64,000 nucleotides of DNA from Megalonaias nervosa. Taxonomy: Eukaryota; Mollusca; Bivalvia; Unionida; Unionidae. The translations under genes and the position numbers were made by a program. This document shows positions 34,143-45,130 of this stretch, one piece after another (the stretch's first letter is position 1; every line of letters starts with the position of its first letter). The stretch spans positions 62,001-126,000 of the forward strand of contig JAECUM010001894.1 in the NCBI GenBank assembly GCA_016617855.1, given 5' to 3'. Below the pieces are notes generated by a model. It did no database searches, was not told the origin of the DNA, and worked only from the letters and a program-made list of their open reading frames with translations.

Positions 34143-34653
34143 TATGCTTATTATTTCAATATTCAGAATAATGTGTTACTGATATCATTGTGATTAAATC
34201 ATAAGTATTATGGTGGGGTTTTTTTACTGACAAAATAAGTGCCTGTGCCTTTGATAGCTGTCGTAAATGAATTAATTTAATGAATAACAAGGCAAATTAA
34301 TTTAATGAATAGCAAGGCAAATGACTACTAATTTTTCATGACTGCTAAAGATTAAAGTTACTTTTTTCGGGTAAGTATTGTTTTGTATCGATTCACCACC
34401 TCTTTTAACAATATATGTACTGGTACAGCAAAATTATTGATGCATTGATATATTGTTGAATCATTTGACCTCTAGTAAGTAATACAATATTAGAATTAAT
34501 TTGACCCCCCTACCAAAACTACATGTTGAGAAAGGAATGCTAAAGGTAGGTAACCCAAGAAACAGAAGTTCCATTAATAAAGTATGTTCATCAGAGTTGT
34601 CCCCCATGATATTTTGTTTTAAATTTCTTTGATACAGGTCACAACTATGATTT
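34143..34653. other. AT-rich stretch, no gene seen
   Basis: One short direct repeat of 'gaattaatttaatgaata' near 34268-34312, otherwise nothing. Confidence 0.4.
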
Positions 34654-34960
34654 CAGATTGTTGAATTTGATATTTAAGTACAATACTGAGAGTAATTATT
34701 GTAATATACTATTTTGGTTTTATTGTTCATTAATGCAGATTGTATGGTTACAGATTATTGAATTTGATATTTAAGTACAATACTGAGTGTAATTATTGTA
34801 ATATATTATTTTGGTTTTATTGTTCATTAATGCAGATTGTATGGTTACAGATTGTTGAATTTGATATTTAAGTACAATACTGAGAGTAATTATTGTAATA
34901 TTCTATTTTGGTTTTATTGTTCATTAATGCAAATTGTATGGTTACAGATTGTTGAATTTG
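34654..34960. repeat. 97-bp tandem repeat, 3 copies
   Basis: Units start at 34654, 34751 and 34848 with an exact 97-base period; a fourth begins at 34945. Each carries 'gaatttgatatttaagtaca' and 'attttggttttattgttcat'. Divergence is only a few bases per copy. Confidence 0.95.
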
Positions 34961-35384
34961 ATTGCTGGCTCAGGTAACAGAGCTTGAAATAGTTTTGAAA
35001 TATCAGATTGCAATCATTCAAGCAAAGAGCTTTATTGTCGATTTCTCTTTAAGCTTTTTCATATTCTTGGTAGAGTTGATGCTGGTCTGCCATCATATAT
35101 AGTCCCAAATTAGCACAGATAGAAAACCCTTTAAACAACTTCTCAAACTACACTTGACAGAATTAAACCAAATTTGACGAGAGCATCATATCTTCCTCCA
35201 TCTTTGCTAGTGTAAAGTTGTCAACCCACTTTATTCTACATTGACTCTTGGCCTGTGTAGCCAGCGAAAAAGTATGTACTGCTTTATGATTGGATTTAGA
35301 TGCAGGTGAGACTGATCCAGTCAGATTGCTGGATAGAAACTTTTGAATAATCATTGCAGTCTTTTTAGACAATGGCAGATATTG

Positions 35385-35725
35385 CAGGTCTTCCTTGTGA
35401 AGGGATGAGGACATCATGGAAGCTTCCATGTGAAGGGATGAGGACATCATGGAAGCTTCCATGTGAAGGGATGAGGATATTATGGAAGCTTCCATGTGAA
35501 GGGATGAGGACATCATGGAATCTTCCATGTGAAGGGATGAGGACATCATGGAAGCTTCCATGTCAAAGGATGAGGACATCATGGAAGCTTCCATTTGAAG
35601 GGATGAGGACATCATGGAAGCTTCCATTTGAAGGAATGAGGACATCATGGAAGCTTCCATTTGAAGGGATGAGGACATCATGGAAGCTTCAATGTGAAGG
35701 AATGAGGACATCATGGAAGTCACAA
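35385..35725. repeat. 33-bp minisatellite, about 10 units
   Basis: Unit 'aagggatgaggacatcatgg' plus 'aagcttccatgtg'. Being 33 bases without stops, it leaves a 118-codon plus frame (GMRTSWKLPCE repeats) and a 186-codon minus frame (MEASMMSSSLH repeats, with 80 non-repeat codons on either side). No start context, domain or splice signals support a real protein. Each unit contains 'catcatggaagcttccat', with a palindromic GGAAGCTTCC core. Confidence 0.95.
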
Positions 35726-36081
35726 TGAGTAATCAGGATGTAGAAAAATCTCTCACTGGTCAATTGATTTGGTTTGCTCTGAGCAGTAACACCTTTTCTT
35801 AAAAGGGTACTTGTTCAAAAACACTGTCTTGGCTAGCCATCTATGCCAAGGATCACTGTAAAATGATGATGATTGGTTAGATGAGATAACTGGGATCAAG
35901 ACCTTTTATTTTGGTACTAGTAGTCTGCGCACTTGGTCCTTTTAGCTAGAAATCAGTATAATAGTATATATAATAGTGGCTGCAGACAAAATTGTACATG
36001 TCAGTTATTTCTATGCAATATATTGCCTTGTATGGCCTGTAATTTCTGTATGAAAGGAATATTTTTATTAAACTTTACAAA

Positions 36082-36370
36082 GGGGTCCTGGGTGGATGAA
36101 TGAACCAAGGTGCTTGCCTTTACAGATCATTCACATCTTTCTGCGTTTATTTGAGTCTCGGCCAGCATGGGTATGTGAGAAAGCTTTCCATGGGTTTATT
36201 CGAGTCTTGGGCTCGGCCAGCATGGGTACGTGAGAAAGTTTTCCATGGGTCGTTAGTTATACCAGTGGTTATCATAGGTTCTTTCTCCACCAAATAAAGT
36301 ATACTTGTTGCCATGTATAGCCTGTCATGTGCTGAAAAATGGTGTTAAACCAATAACAACAACAACAACA
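36082..36370 (+). mobile_element. SINE family A, copy 4 (diverged, internal duplication)
   Basis: A degraded head ('gggtggatgaatgaaccaag'), a body with 'gtgagaaagctttccatggg' and an AAC tail. A roughly 63-bp internal part ('gagtctcggccagcatgggt' ...) is present twice in tandem. No clear target duplication. Confidence 0.8.
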
Positions 36371-36586
36371 TAAAAACCTTATGATGAGATGCAATGATGC
36401 CTGCAATAGTCAGGGCCCCAGCTCCAGGTCCTGATCACTGACAGCAAAGCAAAAATGTAACTATGTTATTTTGAACTACTGGAGAATGAAACTAACCCTA
36501 ATCTTAACTCTAGTATGAATTGATGGAGTGTACATGCATAGTCAGGTGTCTAGTTAAAAAAAACCAAACATTTGTCATCTGTTAGG

Positions 36587-36829
36587 GCAGTGGTTCCAAA
36601 CCTTTTTTGTCCACAACCCTAAAAAATATTTTTTGGTGATTCTCACTGCTCCATTTCCACATACTGATAAGTTTTACCAACCTAAACAAAAATTGTGGTG
36701 ACCCTCTGCAACTCTTCAGAATGTCATGATTTGGGTTGTGACCCTAAAACAATCCTGGTGACCCTCTCTGACCCTCAAGAATGTCCTCATGACCCAGATT
36801 TGGGAAGTGGAGACAGGGAACCACTGCAT
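36587..36829. mobile_element. hAT-like MITE
   Basis: Ends CAGTGGTTCC (36588) and GGAACCACTG (to 36828) are perfect 10-bp inverted repeats of the classic non-autonomous hAT type. Inside are repeated 'gtggtgaccctct' and 'gaatgtc' phrases shared with 5887-6063. The flanking 8-mers agree at only half their positions, so the target duplication has decayed. No transposase. Confidence 0.8.
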
Positions 36830-37189
36830 GAGTGAAATGTCATAAGATGATGTGCTTTTGCAATGCTCTTGTTTAATTATTTAGCCTACTTAAGAAAAAC
36901 ATAAACAAAGGCAATTCTTTTGGGAAATATCACAAAATGTGCACATCATGTGATTGTGCAATGCTCTTCTTTAATTATTCCAATAATATAAGTAAAGTTT
37001 AAGGAAGTTTTTAATAAGTATATTTGTGCTTTTTCCAAGGACAGTAAGTAATGGAAATCTAGATTAAAAGTTTGGTTGCTTCAGTTCAGTTGGGTATTTC
37101 ACATTATAGGAACAGAAATAGGTTATTTAGTACTGAGGCAACTTGAGTGAAGTCCCTTGCTCTAGGAGACACCATGGTAACTATGTATA
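36830..37189. other. AT-rich stretch, no gene seen
   Basis: The phrase 'ggttatttagtactgag' at 37121 is SINE-like (compare 48820); otherwise nothing recognised. Confidence 0.35.
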
Positions 37190-37575
37190 TATGTAGTAAT
37201 GCTTTACAGCACCTCAGCACAAAAGTGGCTATTCAGTACCAACAAAAAGGTCAAGTTTGAAAATTGTAAAAATTCATTGCACAAAACTTCATGAAGCTAA
37301 ACCTTTCCAAAAAATATAAAATTGAATAGTCAGATAAAATATAAAAAATGTTAAGATCTTTATATATATATATATAACACAAATAAAGGCTATGCAGGTA
37401 AAATATATAAAACATGATTTAAAACTTGTTGTATACACCACATTTCCTTTAGAGAAGTCCAAGATTTTCTTGGATGCTACCATGGTAGCCTACCCAGACT
37501 GTTATGATAGGATTGGGACCTGCATCCTTTTGGTGACAACTCTGGCATGCTAACCACTTACTCATCATGGCCATA
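37190..37575 (-). mobile_element. tRNA-headed SINE relic (family E), interrupted
   Basis: Minus strand: the head near 37565-37495 contains 'agtaagtggttagcatgcca' (A-box-like) and 'gcaggtcccaatcc' (B-box-like). At 37240-37195 is a tail, 'actgaatagccac' ... 'ggtgctgtaaagca', closely like the tail at 48790-48850. The middle 200 bases look like AT-rich filler or an insertion. Confidence 0.4.
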
Positions 37576-37613
37576 AATTAGTTACCTCATATGACATTCA
37601 TGAGTGCACATTA

Positions 37614-37905
37614 GTGGTCATTGTGATTCTGGATAGTGCATCAGGCCGATTCTGCATGATTGATACTGCAGGGGTCAGTATGATTCTGGAGAGTGTATCA
37701 GGCCCATTCTGCATCCCTGATACTGCAGGGGTCAATATGATTCTGGAGAGTGTATCAGGCCCATTCTGCATCCCTGATACTGCAGGGGTCAGTATGATTC
37801 TGGAGAGTGTATCAGGCCCATTCTGCATCCCTGATACTGCAGGGGTCAGTGTGATTTTGGAGAGTGTATCATGACCATTATGTTTCCTTGATACTACAGG
37901 GGGTC
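37614..37905. repeat. 57-bp minisatellite, about 5 units
   Basis: Units of 'gatactgcaggggtcagtat' plus 'gattctggagagtgtatcag' plus 'gcccattctgcatccct'. The central three are almost identical; the outer ones are diverged. Being 57 bases, it is open in frame on both strands (76-86 codons), with no sign of being a gene. Confidence 0.95.
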
Positions 37906-38247
37906 AGTGAAATTTGATAATACAGATGTCATTACTCAGGATATTTAGATCACATTAAAGTGCCCTAAAGTAAACTTCTTATTCTGTACCAACTGAGTTT
38001 GTTTTTTTTTCCATACAAACTCCATGTCTGATGGATTTATATTTTCAATGTTTAGTTGTATATCACTAATGGAAAATTAACTTGGAACTCTTAATTATTT
38101 GGGACCTCAAAAAAATGACCAGGTTTCTTAAAGATGTGATCTTGATTTTCATTTTGCAGTAAACAAACTTATATAAAGATACAAGTTCAAATGATATTGC
38201 ATAATAAATTTTCTTAATACACACACAAGATACATATTTGTGATCTG
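37906..38247. other. AT-rich stretch, no gene seen
   Basis: Nothing recognised. Confidence 0.4.
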
Positions 38248-38423
38248 CCTCTCTATGCACTCAGCATTAAGAGGTCAGTGTTAGGACTGGTCAGTCTGGT
38301 GTCAGGATAATGTCATTGGGTGGGATATGATACTACAGTGCTAGACATCACTATAAACTGTCACACTGTAGATATCGTAATGACATGACTGAAAAATTGT
38401 TAAGGTCATGTTAAAAATCCAAA

Positions 38424-38424
<1 letters not shown>
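38248..38424 (+). mobile_element. SINE family B, 5'-truncated copy
   Basis: 'cactcagcattaagaggtca' through 'ggtcagtctggtgtcaggat', 'actataaactgtcacactg' and 'aaaaattgttaaggtcatgt' matches the body of the complete copy at 41659-41973 read on minus. The tRNA head is absent. It runs straight into the long CA tract. Confidence 0.85.
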
Positions 38425-38573
<149 letters not shown>

Positions 38574-38859
38574 TTTGTGATATTTGAATGAAAGCTTTCT
38601 CAAGTTGATATCAATGGTTCTGAGCCAGCAATACATGCAAAGAAACTGAAGAAATAATACTGTATTCTTAGACCTTGTCCATCTTGTCTCTGCTGGCAAT
38701 GGACACTGAGAAATATGGACAGGATATGTCACTGTATTGCATATAAAAGTATATTATTTTGTTTCAATCACTTAAAATTTTAATGATAGAGTGGAGAAGG
38801 TTTTAAGTCTACTGGTCATAAATCAGGAGAACTCATGCTGTGGACATTTCAATGTCCAT

Positions 38860-40150
38860 TGATTTTTCTTCTATCTGATGGTAATTACCACAAGTTTGTC
38901 ATCATTACTTCTTCTAAATTGCTTGGAAGATTGCCATGAAACTTGATCAGACATTCATCCCAAGGTCTTGATGGTCTTAAATGAAAATAATGCCATTCAG
39001 ACATCTGGAGTGGCTTCCACTATTGGTGGCCATCTTAGAAATCTTTATTGTTACTCTGCATGAACAGATAGTGGTGTTTACATGGGGTTTTCACATAAAA
39101 ACACTTGTGGTGACTGTTTGATCCTAAATGAAAATGGTACTTGTCTGATATCTAATATGGCACTTCAGCAGCCATTTTGAAAATACTGCTTCTTCTCCTG
39201 GATGGATGATCATATTGGCTTGAGGTTTTCACTAAAAGAATTTATTTATGAGGTCTAGTTGGTCCTAAATGAAAATATTGCTCCCAGTCTACCATACATA
39301 CTCGCTTATACATCAAAACAAACTGCAAACAACCAAGATCCTGATCTGCCAAAGCATAATACACCCACAGATCAGGGTCTGTGTTGTTTGTTCTATGATT
39401 ACTCCTAACAAACTGCTCAGACAAAGATCTGCCAGTGCATTATGTGATGACAGATCTGGGTCTGTGCAGTTTGCAGTTGGACTCATCTTATAACTTTAAG
39501 TCAGTAAATATGGTAATTTGATAGAAATCCTAACTGAGAAGAGTGCTAATCAAATTTCCAGTTTCATGGCTTTGGTGGCCAACATTTAAATCTTTTATTG
39601 GTACTTCTCCAGAACTGATATTTGTAGTAACATGGGGTTTTCACTGAAACTGTTCTCCAAGTTGATAATACAGTCATTGGTTCTAAAAAAATGGTATTGA
39701 TCAGACCTACAATGACTGTCATGGTAGCCATTTTGGAATTCTTGTTATGCCTATTTCTTTTTAACAGAAGATGGTCCTGAAGACATGGCATTCTGATGAT
39801 ATTAAAAATAAAAATTGTATTGATCTGTGGTGGCCAGCTTGAAAAAAATTTGGTATTGATACTCTTAATGGGATGTTGGGGTTTTCACTATAAAAATTTT
39901 CACTATTATTTTGTTGGTTTTAAATGAATATGATGCTACTGTGAACTCTTGAAATTAGAGAAATCTCGTAAATGGCTTCTTTTCATAAATGGAGGTCATA
40001 CCAACATTTTGAAAAAATATCAAACCCCAAAACCAAACTGTTTTCTTGCAATATATTCTTGTATTAAAATGATGCTGATCTAGCCATCATATTTGCCACC
40101 AGGATGTCCATCTTGAAAATCCACACCTGCCATAACATGATGTGTCATGC
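38860..40150 (+). repeat. dispersed repeat family D, long copy with internal repeats
   Basis: Recurring phrases include 'catggggttttcact' (near 39075 and 39625, with variants near 39215 and 39875), 'cctaaatgaaaat' with 'ggt' or 'att', and 'agcc(a)ttttg(a)aa'. The units lie 130-250 bp apart after subtracting the MITE inserted at 39288-39515. The same wording appears at 61400-61740, 10430-10690 and 41455-41550. No coding capacity. A widespread, old repeat, class unknown. Confidence 0.6.
39288..39515. mobile_element. palindromic MITE family C, copy 2
   Basis: Left end 'accatacatactcgcttata', right end the inverse-like 'cttataactttaagtcagta' plus 'aatatggta'. Internally 'gatcctgatctgcc' and 'cagatcagggtc' form a hairpin in the left half, and 'agatctgccagtgcattatg' with 'acagatctgggtct' another in the right half. 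It interrupts a family D repeat and so is younger than it. Confidence 0.75.
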
Positions 40151-40239
40151 AAAAACACAATTCCCCCCTCCCCCTGACATGGTCATATTTCAACAAACAT
40201 GATTTTTAGCAATCTTGCAGGGCAAAAATAATGAGAGAG

Positions 40240-40486
40240 TTGTTGTTGTTATAGGGTTTAACACCATTTTTCAGTACAAGATAGGCTATACATGGCAGCC
40301 AGTATAAATGGTGGAGGAAGAACCTGGGAAAACCCCGGAAAGAACCACCGATCCATGAGAAGCTATTGGCAAGCTTTCTCACATACACATTGGCCGAACC
40401 TGAGACTCGAACCCATGCAGACAGAGATGAGATGGTAGTGATCCGTAATGGCGAGCACTTTAGATCACTTGGCCACTCAGGGCCCC
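40240..40486 (-). mobile_element. SINE family A, copy 5
   Basis: Full-length on minus: head at 40486-40400 ('tggccaagtgatctaaagtg' A box, 'gggttcgagtct' B box), body with 'gagaaagcttgccaatagct' and tail (AAC)n at 40251-40240. The perfect 10-bp duplication AATGAGAGAG flanks it (40230-40239 and 40487-40496). A 153-codon minus frame here is SINE sequence plus flank, not a gene. Confidence 0.95.
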
Positions 40487-40496
40487 AATGAGAGAG

Positions 40497-41454
40497 AGAA
40501 AGGCAGATATATATTTTCATGACCACCACTAAACACACTGAACATGTCTGTAACATGAGTCTGTATAAACAGCAAACCAACCTGCATAGAGCCCATGTAA
40601 AACTATCCTCAGGGCAGTTTATACAACAGATTATCACAGAGGCAATTAGAAGATAAGCAGCCACCATTTCACAAATTACTTGACTGGCTCATAATAGCTA
40701 GGGTAATACAGTGTTTAGACCTGGGAACACTGCAATGGGAGAGACCATTAGGCTAATTTGCATAGGTAACTTACACTAAATGGAACAATCCAATTGAATT
40801 GAAATTAAGTAAATTACAGAGATGCCTTTTGAAGAAGTAAAACTATTACACCTCATTGCCTTGATTGAGAATGTTAAAGCCATCTTTAATTTAGATTATT
40901 GACAAGTTGAATCAGCAGTGGTAACATTTCTTTGAAGTTGGATTTTGCTATATATTTGAGATGCAAAATATGATTATTTTCGTAGTTGTAACAGTGTACA
41001 AATCTGATTAATTTTTTATAGCTAACCATCAAAATGCAGCTGAGACTCATTAGGCCCCCCCCCCATCTCTCTAACAAGTGCAAATATGAACAGACAGAAG
41101 CTTGGTATATGTCTTTTTTTTATTCATTGTCTGTGTGGTTGTGTTTATGTGACTATGGGCACATGTGTATGCGTGTGGTGATAATATTGGACAACGAAAG
41201 TCTCCAACTATTTTTGGTTTTCAAGTGTATTGATTGAATAATTCAAAGAAACATGTTATATATCTTTTGATCAAATTTGAATTTCCAATTATATTTTTAT
41301 AGGCTATGTGAAAACACAACTTTTTGGGGTCATGTGCATTGACACCTCTTGGGGTCTCAGAACACATTTTTTCAAGTCCAAAAAAATCCCCAACACTGGA
41401 ATTAAGGCAGATGTGAAAATCTTTGTATGGTTGCTTTTCCTGAACAAATGGTCT
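40497..41454. other. AT-rich stretch, no gene seen
   Basis: Short frames only; a C-run at 41055-41064. Confidence 0.4.
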
Positions 41455-41560
41455 TGTCGACATAGGTTTTCTTTTAAACAATATTAAAGTGATATATGGA
41501 TTGCTTTCAATGGAAATGGTGCTCATCAGACATCCAACCAATAGGACGTTGCTAGTGGCA
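41455..41560 (+). repeat. family D fragment
   Basis: 'aggttttctttt' ... 'caatggaaatggtgctcatc' and 'agacatccaaccaatagg' match the family D unit wording. Confidence 0.4.
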
Positions 41561-41658
41561 AGGTGTGGACTTTTGTAGCTGATCCTTGGTGAATGTTCTT
41601 GTGACTTTATTTAACTGTGCATTATTGTCTATTCTCAGACATGTATAACATGAAATGT

Positions 41659-41973
41659 GTATGTGATTTAGATTTTTAACGTAGCTTTAACAATTTTTCA
41701 GTCATATCGCTACGATGTCTGCAGTGTGACAGTTTATAGTGATGTTTAGCACTGGGGCATCATGCCGCAGACATGTAGCATGATGTCCCATCCAGTCACA
41801 TTATCCTGACACCAGGCCAACAAGTCCTAACACTAACCTCTTAATGCTGAGCGCCAAGCGAGGCAGCTGTTAGTACCATTTTTTTGAAAGCCTTTGGTAT
41901 GACTCGGCCAGGGTTCGAACCCACGACCTCCCGCATCCAAGGCGGACGCTCTACCACTAGGCCACCGGAGTGG
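41659..41973 (-). mobile_element. SINE family B, complete copy
   Basis: On minus the head (41973-41900) reads 'ggcctagtggtagagcg' (A box) and 'gtgggttcgaaccc' (B box). A loop TTGGAT between pairing CCGC and GCGG gives a UGG anticodon as in tRNA-Pro. A core follows ('cgctcagcattaagaggtta', 'gcatgatgccccag', 'cactataaactgtcacac') and a tail ('gactgaaaaattgttaaagc', 'gttaaaaatctaaatcacat'). The perfect 13-bp duplication TAACATGAAATGT (41646-41658 and 41974-41986) proves a complete, young insertion. Core and tail resemble mollusc SINEs. Confidence 0.95.
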
Positions 41974-41992
41974 TAACATGAAATGTACCCAT

Positions 41993-42072
41993 GGAAAAGT
42001 AATTCATTTGGCTGAGCATCAAACTGTTAATACAAGGATTGTGGGTTTAATACCTGCTGAGGTCAGTCAGGG
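41993..42072 (+). mobile_element. tRNA-like SINE head fragment
   Basis: 'catttggctgagcatcaaac' (A-box-like), 'ctgttaatac' (a GTT anticodon loop as in tRNA-Asn) and 'gtgggtttaatacctgc' (B-box-like) occur in tRNA order and spacing. The arms do not pair well enough for a functional tRNA. It sits 20 bp from a family B SINE. Confidence 0.4.
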
Positions 42073-44424
42073 TTGACTGTAGAATTGCTCAGTATTAAAG
42101 GTATACCAGTTTACTGCAGAATTTTATTTTTCCAGTGGTATATTGTAACCATGCTGCTTTTTCATTGCACTAGTATTTTGGTAATTTCTGTTATTAAGGA
42201 ATATATAGAAATTCCTGAACAACCTTGTTATGAATTGAATGATATTAGCAGCATGTTTTCATTTTGCATGACAAAACAATTAAAAAATTAGGTCTATTAT
42301 TCTTTTGTTTTTTTAAAACAGTTATATGTGTCACAAATCAATTTTGAATATTACAGGTATAATTATATTTATGATTCTTTAATCACACGTTTGAAACATG
42401 TCACGTATGCCAACCTGGTGGCCAAATAGGATGCTATGAAATATATTCAGACCAGATCCAACTTTTGGAAATATTTCAGATTATAAATTACTAGCATATG
42501 TTAATGTGTTAAGTACATGTATTCCTTTGTAAGACTGAGAATCAACTTAAGATATTTGGAGACCAGTTGTTTATTGTTGGAATTTTACATAATTTCCTAA
42601 GCCCACTAAATATTTTCTCATTGGATGAGTAGTGTGTTTTGTGTTTACTTGCCCAAGTGTTGGCATCCCTCTCAAAGTTTCCAGCCTGTTATATGAATGG
42701 CATACTTAGTAATTTGTAGGCTTCCCATTTTTATCAAAACATTTCTAATGTCAGCACAGTGTCTTGCAAAGGATGTCAGCTAATTAGTGTAAACTTAGTC
42801 ATCCCACTTGAGTTACAGTTTCTGGTACATTTGTCTACTATAGCCATTTTAGGAAAAGATGGCTCTGACATCACATGTTTACATCTGGGTCTCTGCCAGG
42901 GGTTCAATCTGGCCACTCACTAGAGAAGCTGCATTTATCAATTACAGTATACACTATGGTGTATCAATCTGATGCAACAAAAGCATGTCCTGAAAGAAAA
43001 TACAGATAATTGGAGGCTGTTCAGTATTTAATATTAAGTATATCTCTGAAGAAGAGACAAAAAATGCACGGGAAAGGATTATGTTAACTAGATGCCCATA
43101 TGTTGCATGAATGGACAAGTTGCACAATGTTGTTGTCTGTAGCAGATATGGGGATTAAAGAAATTTACTGACGATTATTGTGAGAAAATTTGGCAATGAA
43201 ATTGTGTGGCCACATGCCACAGAAACTTGGAAATTTATTGTCCAATGCCAGCTTACTTCTGGGAATGAAAATGAATCTCCTTAAACTCCCATCTTTGGTA
43301 GACAAGGTTCCAATATGTTAACCTTTGTACACTTTGGTGGATTGATCAGATATTTCATTGCCTTGTTCTAGCAACACCTGTTGGATTTAATGAGTTTCCT
43401 TCTGTGGTATATTATGCTAATTAACAAATAGCATGTAACAGCAATGCCATGCATTGTACATCAGTCAAAAATGGTGGAGGCAACTGACTTCAAAAGGATA
43501 CTTTGTAACTTTAACATACTAGAGTGAAGCCATTACAAGGGTATTTGAGGGAAAGGATGTATTTGTGCAAAAATGGACTGGCAATGAAAGAATGTTTATT
43601 TACGAGTCCATTCGAGTTGTGTGCTTCCCTTGTCTTGATCATGTACGGACAGTGTTCAAATTATAATAACTTGATTTTGATTGAATGAGGTGGCTTGATG
43701 CTGCATCCATTGAATTTCACAGACCCAGAACGCTGTAATGTCTGATCAATCTGCCATGATAGGTCAACATATTGGAACCTTTGGTATCAAGATGGAAACT
43801 CCTGCCTCAACCCATAACCCATGACGCTGGCATTATTTTTTTTCCTCAAATATAGATATATGTTTTTTGGGGCTATAAATCAGAGAAAGATCTTTTTACA
43901 GCTATTGATAGCTGGAAAAAAAAAATGTTTCCTCAAAAAGTGTTATGTCTCTGCCCCAGAACATGAAATTGCTAGTCCCTAATATAAGTATAGTATGGTA
44001 CTTATCTTGAAATGCCAAGGTACAAAATTTTTTGTGGTAGCCAGTGCTAACGCGCTGCCTTGATGTGACCTTTTGAGGGCACCTGTCTTCCAATTCCTGT
44101 GCATGATACATGTATCAGCTACGTTTTACATGCAGGAGAATATAATTACTTGTAATATTGTAGGAAGTGTATTTATGAATAATCTGAAATATGTAAATAA
44201 ATATTTAGCAAATGATTATTTCTAAAACAGTAAATATTTTTTATAATTTATTGAAAGTAATATACAGTAATTCAGTTCAGTGTCAAAATAAAATTTATAT
44301 ACACAATGACTATGATCATTACTAGTAAATTACTTTGTGATTTTTTTTCCAGAAACAACTTGAGATTCATTTTTAAATATTGTGTAATGGGGGGCTTTAA
44401 AACAATAAAGCCTCTTTAATTGAT
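42073..44424. other. AT-rich stretch, no gene seen
   Basis: About 2.3 kb with short random frames only. No element recognised with confidence. Confidence 0.4.
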
Positions 44425-44560
44425 TTGGCAATCGTTAACTAGGGGATGATCTCCCACAGTGTTATTGCCAAGTGTGGATGGATAGATGGAACATTAACAG
44501 ATAACTGAGCAAGGCTATTGAAAGAAATAAACAACTACGAGCCCCCTTTACCAATAAATA
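44425..44560 (+). repeat. dispersed repeat shared with 29570-29735
   Basis: 'gcaatcgttaactaggggat' and 'cagtgttattgcc' correspond to 29575-29622. Matching flanks suggest one end of an unclassified element. Confidence 0.4.
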
Positions 44561-44639
44561 AAAATAAATTTAATTAATTAATACATAACCAAAATTTCAC
44601 TTTTCAATCCAACAGATTTTTATTGATGGAATTTAGTCG

Positions 44640-45130
44640 CAGTGTTCACTTTACATCATGTTACAAGTGGTGAATTAGAGAGTACAATTTCCATGCTTGA
44701 CAGCATCACCTGGCGTCTCTCTCTCCTCTTGTCTTGTATTTCCATGTCTAATGTGTATGCTTTGGTCCCCTTTCTGACCCTGATTATTCTGACCTCTCTT
44801 AGATGCAGACTTCCCTCTTGGACTGTCCCATCGGTTTTCTTTTTCTTTTTCTTGGGAGGGTATAAAACTTAATGCTGTTTTTTTTTCCCCCACACAATCG
44901 TGTGCCAAATCTCTATAGCCTGTCGTTTTCTTCCAAGAGAGCTATCTGGCCTTTCTCTAGTTAATGAGGGAAACACTATTCTTATGTTCCCACAGAGTTG
45001 GACCTGTCTTCTCACAAGGCAAGAATCGAACTAAAGAAATTATTCTAAAGTTTCTACCTATAAATTCTCAGTCTCCCAAAGTGTACGCCTTAATGTTTCC
45101 TGACTAATCGGAAACAACTGTTCCTAAACC
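44640..45130. other. pyrimidine-rich region, identity unknown
   Basis: C/T-rich on plus with runs of 'tttcttttt'. A minus frame of 77 codons (44908-44675) is very hydrophilic (K/E/Q/R/N-rich). It follows the repeat shared with the DIRS-region end and could belong to an old element. Confidence 0.3.

Noticed and set aside
40206..40667. 153-codon minus frame
   Set aside because: Most of it is family A SINE sequence with its AAC tail (NNNN run).
41890..41973. tRNA-Pro gene on minus
   Set aside because: A and B boxes are excellent, but the acceptor arm does not close and a SINE core follows directly within a perfect target duplication.
44675..44908. Hydrophilic 77-codon minus frame, gag-like in feel
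   Set aside because: Base-composition bias alone can give K/E/Q/R-rich translation; no zinc knuckle or other motif.
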